This document shows, piece by piece, positions 46,362-57,119 of a stretch of 64,000 nucleotides of DNA. The stretch lies in the NCBI RefSeq assembly GCF_005886875.1, contig NZ_PNBY01000036.1:87818-151817 (forward strand), written 5' to 3'. The DNA comes from Pseudoalteromonas aurantia (GTDB lineage: Bacteria; Pseudomonadota; Gammaproteobacteria; Enterobacterales; Alteromonadaceae). Position 1 is the stretch's first letter; each line of letters begins with the position of its first letter. Position numbers and translations under genes: made by a program. The notes beneath the pieces were generated by a model. That model was given only the letters and a program-made list of their open reading frames with translations, had not been told where the DNA came from and did not search any database.

Positions 46362-46368
46362 ATTGAGG

Positions 46369-47124
46369 TTACTTTACGTCATATTTCGTCATGTGTACTT
46401 GAAATTGCTCTATCCCTTCTTTGCCTTTGTACATTTTCACTAACATGTAGCTATATTCTGGTGCGAGCCATACTGTGGCTTGACGCTTGTTATTATCATA
46501 TAACCTTCTGACTCTGACTGTTTTTACGTTACCGATAGGTAGGGTAATGGTTTCGTGGCCATCAACTTCAAAGTCGTAATTACGTTGATTTCCTTTTTTA
46601 TCTACAATCGGATAGCTCACCTTAGTTTTACCCGCTTTAATATCGCGGCGTAGTTGTATTTGATAAGTTTGAGCGTCTTGCTGTTCAGCTTGCCAAGCAA
46701 TATCGAGAGGATATTCCTTTTTATTTGAACTGATGGTTTTTTTCGTGTGATCAAAGCTGACTGTGTATTCTTTATCTGGGCCGGTCCCGCTACGAGTCAT
46801 ATCGTAATGAATAGGTTGTACGCGATTATCATCAAACGTAAACATGGATGTTTCTATACGTTTGTCATTGAAAATCATCCACTTGATATCACTTTGATAT
46901 TTTAGTTGGTATGTATTCTCATCTATTTTACTAAGATCTCGAGTGGCTGAGCCTTGTACAGAGCCTTTACGAAGTATTTGGTACTCTGCATGGTAGGGGG
47001 TGAGGGTGTTGGCAAATAATGAAAAAGAAAAGAAAGCGCTTAACCCGACAAGCCAAGCGCCAATTTTTTTATTCTGGGTACGCTGCGCCTTGAGCTGGAA
47101 GGGGTTGGTTATCAAAAACGGCAT
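46369..47124 (-). CDS. DUF3108 envelope protein
   Basis: Member of the DUF3108 family, exported beta-rich proteins found beside purN/purM in many gammaproteobacteria; function unknown. A basic N-terminus is followed by a signal-like helix (about 22-38, ending SFSLFANT). The mature part shows family segments LTPYHAEYQILRKGSVQGSA, ETSMFTFDDNRVQPIHY, and C-terminal VWLAPEYSYMLVKMYKGKEG. Length 251 aa. It overlaps the 3' end of purN by 56 bp, so it is likely co-transcribed with purMN. Confidence 0.9.
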   Translation of the reverse strand: MPFLITNPFQLKAQRTQNKKIGAWLVGLSAFFSFSLFANTLTPYHAEYQILRKGSVQGSATRDLSKIDENTYQLKYQSDIKWMIFNDKRIETSMFTFDDNRVQPIHYDMTRSGTGPDKEYTVSFDHTKKTISSNKKEYPLDIAWQAEQQDAQTYQIQLRRDIKAGKTKVSYPIVDKKGNQRNYDFEVDGHETITLPIGNVKTVRVRRLYDNNKRQATVWLAPEYSYMLVKMYKGKEGIEQFQVHMTKYDVK

Positions 47125-47716
47125 AATCTGCTTCCATTGTTAGTCTGTGTTCGCTGAACCACTTGACCACCAGAGGATAGATAACATGCTCTTGTTCATG
47201 AATGCGCTTAGCGAGGGTATCTGCTGTATCATCTGCCAAGATAGGTACCTTGGCTTGTAATACAACGGGACCACCGTCTAGCTCTTCTGTCACAAAGTGT
47301 ACGCTTACACCATGAACATCGTCTTTTGCATCTATTGCTCTTTGATGGGTATTCAGCCCTTGATACTTAGGCAACAAAGAAGGGTGAATGTTCAACATTT
47401 TTCCCTTAAATTTTTGCACTAAGCGTGGGGTTAGAATACGCATAAATCCAGCTAATACAACTAAATCTGGATTAAATGAGTCAATTAATGCGGCAAGTTC
47501 AATATCATAGTCTTCACGAGATGGATAATCTTTATGGCTCAAAATAGCGGTTTCTATTCCTGCATTTTGAGCTCTGACCAATCCATATGCATCAGCTTTA
47601 TTGCTGATCACGGCGCAAATCTCGCCATTAACTTCGTTGTTTTGGCAAGCATCTATAATGGCTTGTAAATTTGAGCCACTACCAGATATCAATACAACTA
47701 AGCGAGATCGCGTCAT
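47069..47716 (-). CDS. purN: Phosphoribosylglycinamide formyltransferase PurN
   Basis: Third step of purine synthesis, formylating GAR with 10-formyl-THF. Substrate loop LISGSGSNLQAIIDACQ is at the N-terminus. Catalytic Asn/His are in LNIHPSLLPKYQGLNTHQRAI and Asp in FVTEELDGGPVVLQAKVPI. Length 215 aa. The start codon shares one base with the purM stop, so the two are coupled; DUF3108 overlaps its 3' end. Confidence 0.97.
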   Translation of the reverse strand: MTRSRLVVLISGSGSNLQAIIDACQNNEVNGEICAVISNKADAYGLVRAQNAGIETAILSHKDYPSREDYDIELAALIDSFNPDLVVLAGFMRILTPRLVQKFKGKMLNIHPSLLPKYQGLNTHQRAIDAKDDVHGVSVHFVTEELDGGPVVLQAKVPILADDTADTLAKRIHEQEHVIYPLVVKWFSEHRLTMEADYAVFDNQPLPAQGAAYPE

Positions 47717-48768
47717 TAGTTTTTACCAGCAACGATTTCGACTTGCTCTTCGCCTGCATTTGCATCTTGAATTTCACCAATGTGCCATGCTTGTTCACCT
47801 TGTGCATTAAGTACGTCAAGGCTTTGTGCTAGTTTGTCAGCAGGAACAACTAAGATCATGCCGACGCCACAGTTAAATGTACGGTACATTTCGTGCGTGC
47901 TGATGTTACCGTTTTCTTGTAACCAGTTGAATATTGCTGGCCATTCCCAGCTATCGCCTTTAACGACTGCTTTTGCTGACTCAGGTAATACGCGTGGAAT
48001 ATTTTCCCAAAAGCCACCACCTGTAATATGCGAAAGAGCATGAACGTCTACGTCTTTCAACAATTCAAGAATTGACTTAACATAAATGCGGGTAGGCTCA
48101 AGTAGGTGTTCACCTAATGTTTTACCTTCAAATTCAGCATTTGTATCAGCACCAGAGACTTCTAGTACTTTACGAATTAAAGAATATCCGTTTGAGTGAG
48201 GGCCACTTGAGGCAAGTGCGATTAATTGATTGCCAGCCGCTACTTTAGTTCCGTCAATGATTTTAGATTTTTCAACAACACCAGTACAGAAACCAGCCAT
48301 GTCATAGTCTTCACCTTCGTACATTCCTGGCATTTCAGCAGTTTCACCACCGATAAGTGCACAGCCTGATAACTCACACCCTTTACCAATACCGGTTACG
48401 ACGTCAGCGGCTGTATCAACATCGAGTTTACCAGTTGCATAGTAGTCCAAGAAAAATAGGGGCTCAGCACCTTGGACAATCAAATCATTTACACACATAG
48501 CAACAAGGTCGATGCCTACTGTGTCATGTTTTTTTAGGTCAATCGCTAGACGCAGCTTAGTGCCTACGCCGTCAGTACCAGCGACTAATACAGGCTCTTT
48601 ATAACCAGTAGGAAGTTCGCACAGTGCGCCAAAACCACCGATCCCGCCCATTACTTCTGGACGACGAGTTTTTTTCACTACGCCTTTAATGCGCTCAACT
48701 AATGCATTACCGGCATCAATATCTACGCCTGCGTCTTTGTAGCTAAGAGACTGTTTTTGATCGCTCAC
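47716..48768 (-). CDS. purM: Phosphoribosylformylglycinamidine cyclo-ligase PurM
   Basis: ATP-dependent AIR synthetase, fifth step of purine synthesis. Family segments: [20 protein letters not shown] at the start, [40 protein letters not shown] and THITGGGF-type ([17 protein letters not shown]). Length 350 aa. The start is GTG 48768, with GAGGA 6 bases upstream. It is first gene of purM-purN-DUF3108. A TAAAAT box about 45-50 bp upstream may be the -10, but no clear PurR operator was recognised. Confidence 0.97.
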   Translation of the reverse strand: MSDQKQSLSYKDAGVDIDAGNALVERIKGVVKKTRRPEVMGGIGGFGALCELPTGYKEPVLVAGTDGVGTKLRLAIDLKKHDTVGIDLVAMCVNDLIVQGAEPLFFLDYYATGKLDVDTAADVVTGIGKGCELSGCALIGGETAEMPGMYEGEDYDMAGFCTGVVEKSKIIDGTKVAAGNQLIALASSGPHSNGYSLIRKVLEVSGADTNAEFEGKTLGEHLLEPTRIYVKSILELLKDVDVHALSHITGGGFWENIPRVLPESAKAVVKGDSWEWPAIFNWLQENGNISTHEMYRTFNCGVGMILVVPADKLAQSLDVLNAQGEQAWHIGEIQDANAGEEQVEIVAGKN

Positions 48769-48979
48769 GGGTTTTCCTCAAAAAATTGCTATATGGATTG
48801 CTTAGAAACGCGCGTATTTTACAACAATTGGTTAGGGGCGGCTAGCGTAAATATGACAGATCCCATCAGCAAGCCATGATTCGTCTTCAAATAGAGAGTG
48901 TTTGCTCATAATAACAGTAAGTTAATGATGAAATAGAGAAACGGTATATTGATGATTTAGCTGCGGGTTCAGTCGAGAG

Positions 48980-49022
48980 AGGTTTTATATGCGCTGATTG
49001 ATAAATGCATATAAAACCTTTT
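48980..49022 (+). terminator. Isolated 13-bp hairpin in the purM-cmoB gap
   Basis: The 311-bp gap 48769-49079 holds the purM promoter region and this stem: AGGTTTTATATGC / GCATATAAAACCT with a 14-base loop, followed on the plus strand by TTT. The nearest gene, cmoB, is read leftward and ends 60 bp away, so it may act as its terminator although the T-run is on the other side. Nothing else is seen in the gap. Confidence 0.4.
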
Positions 49023-49079
49023 ACTTAAATTGATGGTAAATACGAGGAAGGCAGGTTTACGCGTATTTTAGTTTAGCTG

Positions 49080-50048
49080 TTATGCTTGTGCAGTCAGTAT
49101 TGCACGAAGAGGCGCAGGGTATCCTTCAATGGTTTTCGTTTTATCATTTGGATCTAAAAAATCCGCTAATGATTCAGTTTCCATCCAAGGTGTTTGACGT
49201 TGTTCATCAAGTGACGTCACATCATTATTGACCACTTTCACGTTTTTAAAGCCGACACGTTCTAGCCAGAGGGTCAGTGCCGCGGTACTAGGAATAAACC
49301 ACACATTGCGCATTTTAGCATAGCGATCGGTTGGCACGAGTACAGTGTTCACATCGCCTTCAATGACCAAGGTTTCTAAAATAAGCTCCCCGCCAGGGCG
49401 CAATTGCGCTTTTAATTGAGATAGAAAATCTATGGGCGAGCGACGGTGATAGAGTACGCCCATAGAGAATACCGTATCAAAACTTTTGAGCGCCGGTAGC
49501 TGTTCAACACCCAGTGGTAATAAATGGACGTTTGGATCAGGGTTAAAGTGCTTGATCGCCTGAAATTGAGATAAAAATAGATCGGAAGGATCAATGCCAA
49601 CAACGAAGTTTGCACCCGCACCACGCATACGCCACAGGTGGTACCCTGAGCCACAGCCAATATCAAGCACACTGCGTCCGTCTAACGGAGAGATATGTTC
49701 GACTAATCGGTCCCACTTCCAGTCGCTACGCCATTCTGTATCGATATGGATACCATGAATATGAAAAGGGCCTTTTCGCCATGGCATCATCTTTTTTAGT
49801 AAATGGGTTAATTGTTTAGTGTGCCCATCGGATAACTCCTCAGCTAACCCAAACTCAACTTTATCGGTAATATTAATATGCTCAGAGTTTGATTCAGGCA
49901 GATTTTTTAGAACCTTTTCCCACTTCGGCCAGTCGCCGTGCTGTGCTTCTTTTTGCCAGTGGCTCAGTTGTGCTGGCAGCGTTTCTAGCCAATGACTGAG
50001 AGACGTTTTGGCAATGGCTGCGTAAAAGTCGGTAAACCAAGAATTCAT
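49080..50048 (-). CDS. cmoB: tRNA U34 carboxymethyltransferase CmoB
   Basis: Transfers a carboxymethyl group from carboxy-SAM to 5-hydroxyuridine-34 of tRNA, forming cmo5U. The CmoB-specific N-terminal region ([22 protein letters not shown]) precedes the methyltransferase fold with SAM loop [15 protein letters not shown] and [22 protein letters not shown]. The start at 50048 has GGAG 5 bases upstream and gives 322 aa, as in E. coli; the frame opens at 50126 inside cmoA. It follows cmoA with 10 bp between. Confidence 0.96.
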   Translation of the reverse strand: MNSWFTDFYAAIAKTSLSHWLETLPAQLSHWQKEAQHGDWPKWEKVLKNLPESNSEHINITDKVEFGLAEELSDGHTKQLTHLLKKMMPWRKGPFHIHGIHIDTEWRSDWKWDRLVEHISPLDGRSVLDIGCGSGYHLWRMRGAGANFVVGIDPSDLFLSQFQAIKHFNPDPNVHLLPLGVEQLPALKSFDTVFSMGVLYHRRSPIDFLSQLKAQLRPGGELILETLVIEGDVNTVLVPTDRYAKMRNVWFIPSTAALTLWLERVGFKNVKVVNNDVTSLDEQRQTPWMETESLADFLDPNDKTKTIEGYPAPLRAILTAQA

Positions 50049-50058
50049 GATGACTCCG

Positions 50059-50784
50059 TTATTTGATGGCAACAAGTGAGCAAAAGTTAAAGCATTGGTA
50101 CCAAACCTGAGTTTGACTGAAACCAATAGTGTTTAGTCGTTCGAGATGGGTAGACAGGGTATCCGGTCGCATTACATTCTCTATGGCGGTGCGTTTTTGG
50201 CTTATCTCTAATTCAGAGTAGCCGTTATGACGTTTAAAATCGTGATGAAGGTCGATAAGTAGGTTATCAGTTAACTCATTTTCACCTTTAATTTTTTCAC
50301 TCAGCAACAATACGCCACCCGGTTTTAAGCTGTTATATATGCGTTTAAGTACGTCTTCTCGTTGTTCTTGAGGAATAAACTGTAAGGTAAAGTTGAGTGC
50401 GACTACGCTGGCATTTTTAAGCTCTAATTCAGTGATATCACCTAAAACGACGTTGACAGGTACGTCGGACTTAAAGCCTTTTAAATGCAATTGACAGCGC
50501 TCGACCATGGCTTTTGAATTATCAACGGCGATGATCTCACAGTTTTGTTTTTCGATGTTACGACGCATACTTAGCGTGACCGCGCCTAATGAGCAGCCTA
50601 AGTCGTATAAATTGGAATTGCTTTGTGCGTATTGTCCCGCGAGCTTGCCCATAGTGCTAACAATGGTTGCATAACCAGGTACTGAGCGTTGGATCATATC
50701 AGGAAATACTTCGACCACGTTTTCGTCAAAGCTAAAATCTTTTATTTGCTGCTCAGTGGCATAAATACTGTCTGTGCCAGTCAC
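50059..50784 (-). CDS. cmoA: Carboxy-S-adenosyl-L-methionine synthase CmoA
   Basis: Makes carboxy-SAM from SAM and prephenate, the donor used by CmoB. Segments [55 protein letters not shown] and [19 protein letters not shown] match the family closely. Length 241 aa. GTG start at 50784 with GAGAGA upstream. Forms an operon with cmoB, the pair jointly needed for wobble modification. Confidence 0.96.
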   Translation of the reverse strand: MTGTDSIYATEQQIKDFSFDENVVEVFPDMIQRSVPGYATIVSTMGKLAGQYAQSNSNLYDLGCSLGAVTLSMRRNIEKQNCEIIAVDNSKAMVERCQLHLKGFKSDVPVNVVLGDITELELKNASVVALNFTLQFIPQEQREDVLKRIYNSLKPGGVLLLSEKIKGENELTDNLLIDLHHDFKRHNGYSELEISQKRTAIENVMRPDTLSTHLERLNTIGFSQTQVWYQCFNFCSLVAIK

Positions 50785-50899
50785 AATTTGTCTCTCTTTC
50801 TAAATAATCTGGTTATTTTAACATTTTATACTGGATAGTCAGTGATAATTTCAGTAGCTTGGCTACTATTAATGAAAAGAAGTATAAAAGAGATGAAAA

Positions 50900-51583
50900 A
50901 TGGCGAGAAATAAAGTAATTAGCACAGAAGATATTCTATCCACATTGTGCAACTCGGTGACTGAAGTATTGTCTTCCGCAAGTGGCAATCAAATTGCGTA
51001 CTCAGCAATGGTTCAAAAAATCACGCGAACATGTATGCGCCCAGACATTGGTTGTTTTGTGTTGTTTGACGGTGGGTTTACAGGGTTAGTAGTGACAAAT
51101 TTTACCGCGCAGTCAGCAATGGAAATTTATCATGACTATATGCGTAACATGGGGATGCCAGAAGAAGAAATAGCGCATAGCCATTTATCAGATGATGTTT
51201 CTAACGTGATGGGTGAGCTCATGAACCAGATTGTGGGTGACTTTACTGGTAAAGTGCGTAGTCAATTGCATACGTCAATTACACAAAATCAACCTAAGAT
51301 GATGGCAATTAATAAACAAGTACAAATTTCGGTCGATACAACGATGGACAGACCTCAAGCTCGTCGTGTGACATTTACAACTCAGAACCAAAATATTTTT
51401 TATTTAGAATTGGCCATGGACAAAACTGAGTTCATTAAACTGCATGATTTTGATATTGCTGAGGCTGTTGATCCTGATGATATTATTGCTAATCAAGCCA
51501 GTGATGATAAAGCAAAAAAAGCAGCTGCGTCTGAAGCGACTGACGTAAGCGATGATGACTTTATGGCTGAGTTAGGTCTATAA
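50900..51583 (+). CDS. DUF3334 protein, CheX/CheC-like fold
   Basis: Resembles the DUF3334 family of marine gammaproteobacteria, function unknown. The 227-residue protein is soluble. The segment DVSNVMGELMNQIVGDFTGKV resembles the E-x-x-N helix motif of CheX/CheC phosphatases, suggesting a related fold and possibly a chemotaxis or signalling role (inference). It ends with an acidic, Ala/Asp-rich linker and a short conserved tail DDDFMAELGL. GAGATG precedes the ATG. It is divergent from cmoA. Confidence 0.8.
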   Translation: MARNKVISTEDILSTLCNSVTEVLSSASGNQIAYSAMVQKITRTCMRPDIGCFVLFDGGFTGLVVTNFTAQSAMEIYHDYMRNMGMPEEEIAHSHLSDDVSNVMGELMNQIVGDFTGKVRSQLHTSITQNQPKMMAINKQVQISVDTTMDRPQARRVTFTTQNQNIFYLELAMDKTEFIKLHDFDIAEAVDPDDIIANQASDDKAKKAAASEATDVSDDDFMAELGL

Positions 51584-51858
51584 ACCTGCGATCTCTATCG
51601 TGTGCTGATTCGTTTATATTAATTTAGCATAACCAATTAGAACTCGATTGCATTTAAAGCCGCTATGATATTTAAAGCTGTTAAAGCATCTAAAAGTTGT
51701 ATTGAACTTTATGTGATGTGAAGACAGCTTTTCGTTTTCCCGATACCTTTATTTTCCTCCGCACTATTGCAACACATTATGATGTGTACGTGGTTAATAT
51801 TCTCCATTAGCGCTTTTATTTGGTTATTTATCAGTACTCAGTCATCTAATAGAAATGA

Positions 51859-52365
51859 CTACTCGTAGAAACTCATTTCTTGATGCTGTAATACCAAAAA
51901 TAGGCGTAAGTCTAATTCTAGCTGATGGTATTCAGGTTCCATATGGCAGCACAATTGGTAAAATGCTTTGTTATGGTCTTTTTCTCTAAAGTGGGCTAAT
52001 TCATGCACAACTAACAGTTTAAGTAAGGGTTCTGGTGCATATTTTAGTTGGTCTGCAATTGCAATTTCATGTTTAGCTTTGAGTTTTCCACCATGTTGCT
52101 GGCTTTTAAAGGTATGCGTACCCAACGCATTTTTAACTAAATCCTTCTGCTTTTTATAGGCAACGTTAGATAACTTTGGCGCATTCTTTAGGTAACGCTG
52201 TTTAAATTCGTTGGTGTATTCAAATAACTGTTTTTGAGATCTAAGTTGATGTGGGGTCGGATATTTATTTTTAAAATAAGTTGCCAACTGATTAGAGTTA
52301 ATTAATTGTGACACTTGCTGTTGTATGTTTTCAGGATAATGCTGAAAGTAGTGCTTAAAATCCAT
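51859..52365 (-). CDS. YgjP-like (DUF45) zinc metallopeptidase
   Basis: Predicted metallopeptidase of the YgjP/DUF45 group. The zinc-binding motif is HELAHFREKDHNKAFY near residue 122, with H-E-L-A-H as the metal ligands and catalytic Glu and the downstream H in KDH. No signal peptide is visible, so it is cytosolic. Length is 168 aa. The N-terminal 80 residues are a helical basic region. Physiological substrate is unknown. The 275-bp gap on its 3' side (51584-51858) shows no gene. Confidence 0.82.
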   Translation of the reverse strand: MDFKHYFQHYPENIQQQVSQLINSNQLATYFKNKYPTPHQLRSQKQLFEYTNEFKQRYLKNAPKLSNVAYKKQKDLVKNALGTHTFKSQQHGGKLKAKHEIAIADQLKYAPEPLLKLLVVHELAHFREKDHNKAFYQLCCHMEPEYHQLELDLRLFLVLQHQEMSFYE

Positions 52366-52440
52366 AAAAAACTCGTTAGGCTAAAAGTGATAGTTATTAT
52401 ATGCTAATGCGCAACAAGGATCCGAATAGTTTGAAAAAGT

Positions 52441-52848
52441 ATGTATAAAGCGAGTTGTTTGTGTGGGGTCGTAAAAGTAGAAGTTCGTGGGCCGATCACA
52501 GATATAATTCATTGCCATTGTTCTTTGTGCCGTAAATCAACAGGTACCGCGTACGCTACGAATGGGTTTGTAGAGACTGATTTTTTTAAAGTAGTGGAAG
52601 GGCGAGAAGACATCACACACTTTGAGTTTAAGCCTGGTCGCAAGCGCCATTTTTGTCGCCATTGTGCATCTCCTATCTATAGTTCAAGCAGGGAAAATCC
52701 CCAAAAAGTTCGACTTCGCTTAGGGATTTTAGATACTCCAATTGCTGAAAGGCCTATGTCACATAATTTTGTTACATCAAAAGCTGATTGGGAGAATTTA
52801 GATGCACAATTGCCCCGGTACGAACGTTTCGAACCCGGTCGAGGTTAG
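52441..52848 (+). CDS. GFA-fold (glutathione-dependent formaldehyde-activating-like) zinc protein
   Basis: Small zinc-binding protein of the GFA/CENP-V family, 135 aa. Cysteine ligands appear in order: SCLCGVV (6 and 8), CHCSLCRKSTG (about 25-30) and FCRHCASPIY (about 73-77). The S-G/T region TGTAYATNGFVE follows the second pair. Many such proteins are annotated as formaldehyde-activating, but most have unproven activity. No adjacent aldehyde gene. Confidence 0.88.
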   Translation: MYKASCLCGVVKVEVRGPITDIIHCHCSLCRKSTGTAYATNGFVETDFFKVVEGREDITHFEFKPGRKRHFCRHCASPIYSSSRENPQKVRLRLGILDTPIAERPMSHNFVTSKADWENLDAQLPRYERFEPGRG

Positions 52849-53012
52849 CGATCCGAATAAAGGGCTCCGCATATTCAATAGACTCAAATATATTCACTCA
52901 GTTGCTCGTGTGCAATCATTTTAAGCGTGTAAGCTTTTAACGCTAGTTTCTTCTTAACTTAAATTTGTTCACTTGAGAGCCCAAAGATCCTCTTTTTTAA
53001 ATACACCTACGG

Positions 53013-53861
53013 TTAAAATAAGTGAGTTTGGCTTGGTTCTAGGTCTGCAGGGAACTCACCTAAAGTTGCAGCTGGATGTGCCAGATCTGCGATAAATTGT
53101 TTCGCAAGCAACGGCGCATCATAATTATCGGCGGTATGAAAAAACAAATAGGGTGTTTTACCTTCATCTAACCAATGTCGAATTTTATTTAACCAAGGGC
53201 GGTATAGCTGCTTATTAGCTTGTAAGTCTGAGCAGCCAACATATCGAATGATTGGTGCTTGAGCTGTTGAAATAACATGTAAAGGTACTTTCGGTTTCTT
53301 TTTTTGTGCGTCGATAATCGCTTCCGTAAGCGGTAGTTCACTAAATAGCGGTCGAGTATCCATCATGATCCGGTTGTGGTTTTGAGCGATTAAAAATTGA
53401 TTGAATTTAGTTTCATTGTCCGCTTTGTCAAAAAAACCAAGATGGCGCACTTCAATACCAATGGGCAGGTTACGCGGCAGGAGGCGGCTGAAGTCTCGAA
53501 TAGTGTCAAGATAGTCAGGACTGCAGCTTTTGGGTAGTTGCAGCATAATTTGCCCAATATTTTCAAACAACGGTTCAAAGAGTTTTAACCATTTTAGTAA
53601 ATCGCTTTGGCAATTCTTTAATGCCATATCATGAGAAAACCGTCTAGGGATCTTAAACGTAAATTTAAAGTGTTTAGGCACACTGTTTTGCCACTTTAAG
53701 ATCGTTTCAGGGGATGGATCGGCGTAAAAGCTAGTGTTGCCTTCAACAGAATTAAAAATTTGGCTGTACTGGCTGAGCATGTACTTTGGCTGGCAGTCTC
53801 GGGTGAAAAACCGGCCTTTCCAATGTGCTGAGCTCCACTGAGGGCAACCTATATAAAGCAT
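53013..53861 (-). CDS. DUF72 family protein (YecE-like)
   Basis: DUF72 is a TIM-barrel family related to xylose-isomerase-like proteins, biochemical role unknown. Family patterns: MLYIGCPQWSSAHWKGRFF at the start, FNSVEGNTSFYADPSPETI, FKFTFKIPRRFSHD, GQIMLQLP and the closing HTADNYDAPLLAKQF. ATG at 53861 is chosen because the family starts with the IGCPQW region; the frame extends to 53948. Length is 282 aa. Divergent from aspS. Confidence 0.88.
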   Translation of the reverse strand: MLYIGCPQWSSAHWKGRFFTRDCQPKYMLSQYSQIFNSVEGNTSFYADPSPETILKWQNSVPKHFKFTFKIPRRFSHDMALKNCQSDLLKWLKLFEPLFENIGQIMLQLPKSCSPDYLDTIRDFSRLLPRNLPIGIEVRHLGFFDKADNETKFNQFLIAQNHNRIMMDTRPLFSELPLTEAIIDAQKKKPKVPLHVISTAQAPIIRYVGCSDLQANKQLYRPWLNKIRHWLDEGKTPYLFFHTADNYDAPLLAKQFIADLAHPAATLGEFPADLEPSQTHLF

Positions 53862-54044
53862 AAAATGCGCGATCCAATAACGAATAAGTGTATTAATTGT
53901 ATCAAAACACATTAATCGTTGGGAAATTTGCTTACTTATGTCGATCAAGGATGACTTTAAGGGGGAATTTTATATAATTGGCGGTAATTTTTTCAAATTA
54001 ACCTTATTGGCTGCATTTTAGTGTAGCTGACTAACAGGAATATT

Positions 54045-55835
54045 ATGCGCTCGATATATTGTGGGAACTTAAATAAAAGCCATGTTGGCGAAGTAGTAGA
54101 GTTATGTGGCTGGATAAATAAGCGTCGTGATTTGGGCGGCTTAATTTTTATCGACCTACGTGACCGTGAAGGACTTGTGCAGGTAGTATTTGACCCAGAA
54201 GTGGAAGGGTTAATGGATACTGCTAATACACTTCGTCAAGAATTTTGCGTACAAGTAAAAGGTACTGTTCGAGCGCGCCCTGATAGCCAAGTAAATAAAG
54301 ATATGGCAACCGGTGAAGTTGAAATATTAGGCACTAGCTTAAATATTATTAACCGTTCAGAGCCATTGCCACTGGACTTTAATCAGCAAAACTCTGAAGA
54401 GCGCCGTTTAAAGTACCGTTATTTAGATCTTCGCCGTTTAGAAATGAGCGATCGCATTAAGCTAAGGGCAAAAGCGAGTAGCTTTGTTCGTCGTTTCTTA
54501 GATGGTAATGATTTCCTTGATATAGAAACGCCAGTACTTACCAAAGCTACGCCAGAAGGTGCTCGTGATTATTTAGTACCAAGCCGAGTTCATAAAGGTA
54601 GCTTTTACGCTTTACCACAATCACCACAGTTGTTTAAACAATTACTGATGATGTCAGGTTTCGACCGCTATTATCAAATTGTGAAATGTTTCCGTGATGA
54701 AGATTTACGTGCTGACCGTCAGCCTGAATTTACTCAAATCGATTTAGAAACATCGTTTATGAGTTCAGATCAAGTACGTGCGGTGACTGAGCGTTTAGTA
54801 ACAGAAATGTGGCAAGAGCTACTTAACGTTGACCTAGGTGCATTCCCGGTAATGGCTTACAGCGAAGCGATGCGCCGTTTCGGTTCTGATAAACCAGACT
54901 TACGTAACCCAATGGAGCTGATAGACGTTGCTGACTTAGTTAAAGACGTTGAATTTAAAGTACTTGCTGCGCCTGCTAACGATGAAAAAGGTCGTGTAGC
55001 GGTATTAACGGTTCCAGGTGGCGCCAAACTGTCTCGTAAGCAAATTGATGAATACACGAAATTTGTGGGTATTTATGGTGCCAAAGGTCTTGCTTGGATG
55101 AAAGTGAATGACCGTGATGCAGGTATTGAAGGGGTTCAATCGCCTATCGCTAAATTCTTAAATGAAGAGGTGATCAATGGTTTGTTAGAGCGCACTAACG
55201 CACAAACTGGCGACATCCTGTTATTTGGTGCCGATAAGCGTAATGTGGTTAATGAGGCTATGGGTGCACTTCGTTTGAAAGTAGGGCTAGACCTAGAATT
55301 GACGGATTTAAACAAATGGGCACCATTATGGGTTGTTGATTTCCCGATGTTTGAAGAAGATGATGAAGGGACTTTGCATGCGGTTCATCACCCGTTTACT
55401 GCACCAAAAGGTATTACAGCTGAAGCGCTAGAGTCAGCACCAGCAAGAGCAATTTCTGATGCGTATGATATGGTCATCAACGGGTATGAAGTGGGCGGTG
55501 GCTCTGTGCGTATTCATACTGCGGATATGCAAGAAGCAGCGTTTAGAATTTTAGGCATAGAAGAGCAAGAGCAACAAGATAAGTTTGGCTTCTTATTAGA
55601 TGCACTTAAGTACGGTACACCACCACATGCTGGCTTAGCATTTGGCTTAGACCGTTTGGTAATGTTGCTATGTGGCACTGATAACATCCGTGATGTGATA
55701 GCATTCCCTAAAACAACCCAAGCATCTTGTTTATTGACTGATGCGCCAAGTTTAGTAAACCCAGACTCTTTAAAAGAGTTAGCGATTGCAGTGGCTAAAG
55801 TTGAAAAAGAAGTCGTGCAATCAGACGGTGAGTAA
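54045..55835 (+). CDS. aspS: Aspartyl-tRNA synthetase AspS
   Basis: Class IIb synthetase. N-terminal OB anticodon-binding domain (about 1-110), motif 2 region [30 protein letters not shown] (about 210-238), bacterial insertion domain (about 290-410), and motif 3 [16 protein letters not shown] (about 530-545). Length 596 aa matches the bacterial form. AGGA lies 7 bases before the ATG. It precedes ruvC as in E. coli-like order, but has its own terminator. Confidence 0.97.
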   Translation: MRSIYCGNLNKSHVGEVVELCGWINKRRDLGGLIFIDLRDREGLVQVVFDPEVEGLMDTANTLRQEFCVQVKGTVRARPDSQVNKDMATGEVEILGTSLNIINRSEPLPLDFNQQNSEERRLKYRYLDLRRLEMSDRIKLRAKASSFVRRFLDGNDFLDIETPVLTKATPEGARDYLVPSRVHKGSFYALPQSPQLFKQLLMMSGFDRYYQIVKCFRDEDLRADRQPEFTQIDLETSFMSSDQVRAVTERLVTEMWQELLNVDLGAFPVMAYSEAMRRFGSDKPDLRNPMELIDVADLVKDVEFKVLAAPANDEKGRVAVLTVPGGAKLSRKQIDEYTKFVGIYGAKGLAWMKVNDRDAGIEGVQSPIAKFLNEEVINGLLERTNAQTGDILLFGADKRNVVNEAMGALRLKVGLDLELTDLNKWAPLWVVDFPMFEEDDEGTLHAVHHPFTAPKGITAEALESAPARAISDAYDMVINGYEVGGGSVRIHTADMQEAAFRILGIEEQEQQDKFGFLLDALKYGTPPHAGLAFGLDRLVMLLCGTDNIRDVIAFPKTTQASCLLTDAPSLVNPDSLKELAIAVAKVEKEVVQSDGE

Positions 55836-55860
55836 TACGTATATGCGACTATAACGCAAG

Positions 55861-55890
55861 AAAAAGGCGACTATAAATGGTCGTCTTTTT
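55861..55890 (+). terminator. Intrinsic terminator after aspS
   Basis: An 11-bp stem AAAAAGGCGAC / GTCGTCTTTTT (one G:T pair) with an 8-base loop lies 25 bp after the stop. Confidence 0.85.
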
Positions 55891-55967
55891 TATACCTGCT
55901 ATAGTATTTAACTGGTAATTCATACAGTATTTTGGCATGATGCAAAAAAACAATTTAGGATTATGTT

Positions 55968-56489
55968 TTGGCGACTATTTTGGGCATTGACCCGGGTTCT
56001 CGATTTACAGGCTATGGCGTTATCGTGCACCAAGGCAGTAAATTTCAATATTTGGGCAGTGGCTGTATCAAAATAGGGGAGTTTGATTTTCCGACTCGTT
56101 TAAAAATGATTTATCAGGGGGTGACACAGTTGGTAGAGCAGTTTCAACCAGATAGTTTTTCAATTGAACAGGTGTTTATGGCCCATAACCCAGACTCCGC
56201 TTTAAAGCTTGGTCAAGCCCGAGGTGCGGCGATTGTTGCCGCTGCCATGCTGGATATCGCGGTACATGAATATTCGGCAAGGCAAGTTAAACAAGCGGTG
56301 GTTGGTAATGGTGGCGCGAAAAAAGAACAAGTTCAAGAAATGGTGAAGCGTATCCTAAAGTTGCCTGGTACCCCCCAAGCTGATGCCGCAGATGCTTTGG
56401 CTATTGCGATTTGCCATGCTCATTCTGAGCAAAGCTTAATTCGTCTTGCTGGTAGTGCAACAAAAACTGTACGCCGTAGATTGAGGTAA
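55968..56489 (+). CDS. ruvC: Holliday junction resolvase RuvC
   Basis: Endonuclease that cleaves Holliday junctions in the RuvABC complex. Catalytic acids: Asp8 in [14 protein letters not shown], Glu in [11 protein letters not shown] (about 67) and the pair in [14 protein letters not shown] (about 139-142). Length 173 aa. The start is TTG at 55968 with AGGA 7 bases upstream, because this gives the conserved [11 protein letters not shown]. Six bases separate it from ruvA. Confidence 0.96.
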   Translation: MATILGIDPGSRFTGYGVIVHQGSKFQYLGSGCIKIGEFDFPTRLKMIYQGVTQLVEQFQPDSFSIEQVFMAHNPDSALKLGQARGAAIVAAAMLDIAVHEYSARQVKQAVVGNGGAKKEQVQEMVKRILKLPGTPQADAADALAIAICHAHSEQSLIRLAGSATKTVRRRLR

Positions 56490-56495
56490 AAATAG

Positions 56496-57113
56496 ATGAT
56501 TGGAAGACTCAGTGGAATTTTATTAGAAAAACAGCCGCCAGAAATATTACTTGATGTCGCTGGCGTTGGTTATGAAGTACAGATGCCGATGACCTGTTTT
56601 TATGAATTACCGAATTGTGGTGAGCAAACTGCAGTGTATACGCACTTTGTGGTAAGAGAAGATGCGCAATTATTGTTTGGTTTTAATCATAAAAAAGAAC
56701 GCGCCTTGTTTCGAGAGTTAATAAAAGCCAACGGCGTTGGACCAAAATTGGGGCTGGCTATTTTATCGGGAATGTCAGCGGAGCAGTTTATCCACTGTGT
56801 TAACAATGAAGACGCCACGACGTTGGTGAAGATCCCTGGTGTCGGTAAAAAAACGGCGGAACGTTTGGTACTTGAGATGAAAGACAGACTCAAGAATTTT
56901 GGTCATGATTTACTAACGCCGTTTAGTGATGGCGCGGTGATTGCACCACAAGAAAACCCAACGGTTCAGGATACGCCAGCTGATGATGCAGTTGCTGCAT
57001 TACTGGCTTTAGGCTATAAACTAGCACAAGCACAAAAAGCGGTTAAAGCAGTGTCAAAACCTAATATGGGGACGGAAACACTGATAAAAGAAGCTCTTAA
57101 GTCAATGATGTGA
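56496..57113 (+). CDS. ruvA: Holliday junction binding protein RuvA
   Basis: Tetrameric junction-binding subunit that loads RuvB. Domain I OB fold [28 protein letters not shown]. Domain II has two helix-hairpin-helix motifs ([14 protein letters not shown] and [20 protein letters not shown]). A flexible linker leads to C-terminal domain III ([22 protein letters not shown]) that contacts RuvB. Length 205 aa. GAGG upstream. Adjacent to ruvB after 6 bp. Confidence 0.97.
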   Translation: MIGRLSGILLEKQPPEILLDVAGVGYEVQMPMTCFYELPNCGEQTAVYTHFVVREDAQLLFGFNHKKERALFRELIKANGVGPKLGLAILSGMSAEQFIHCVNNEDATTLVKIPGVGKKTAERLVLEMKDRLKNFGHDLLTPFSDGAVIAPQENPTVQDTPADDAVAALLALGYKLAQAQKAVKAVSKPNMGTETLIKEALKSMM

Positions 57114-57119
57114 TAACGC

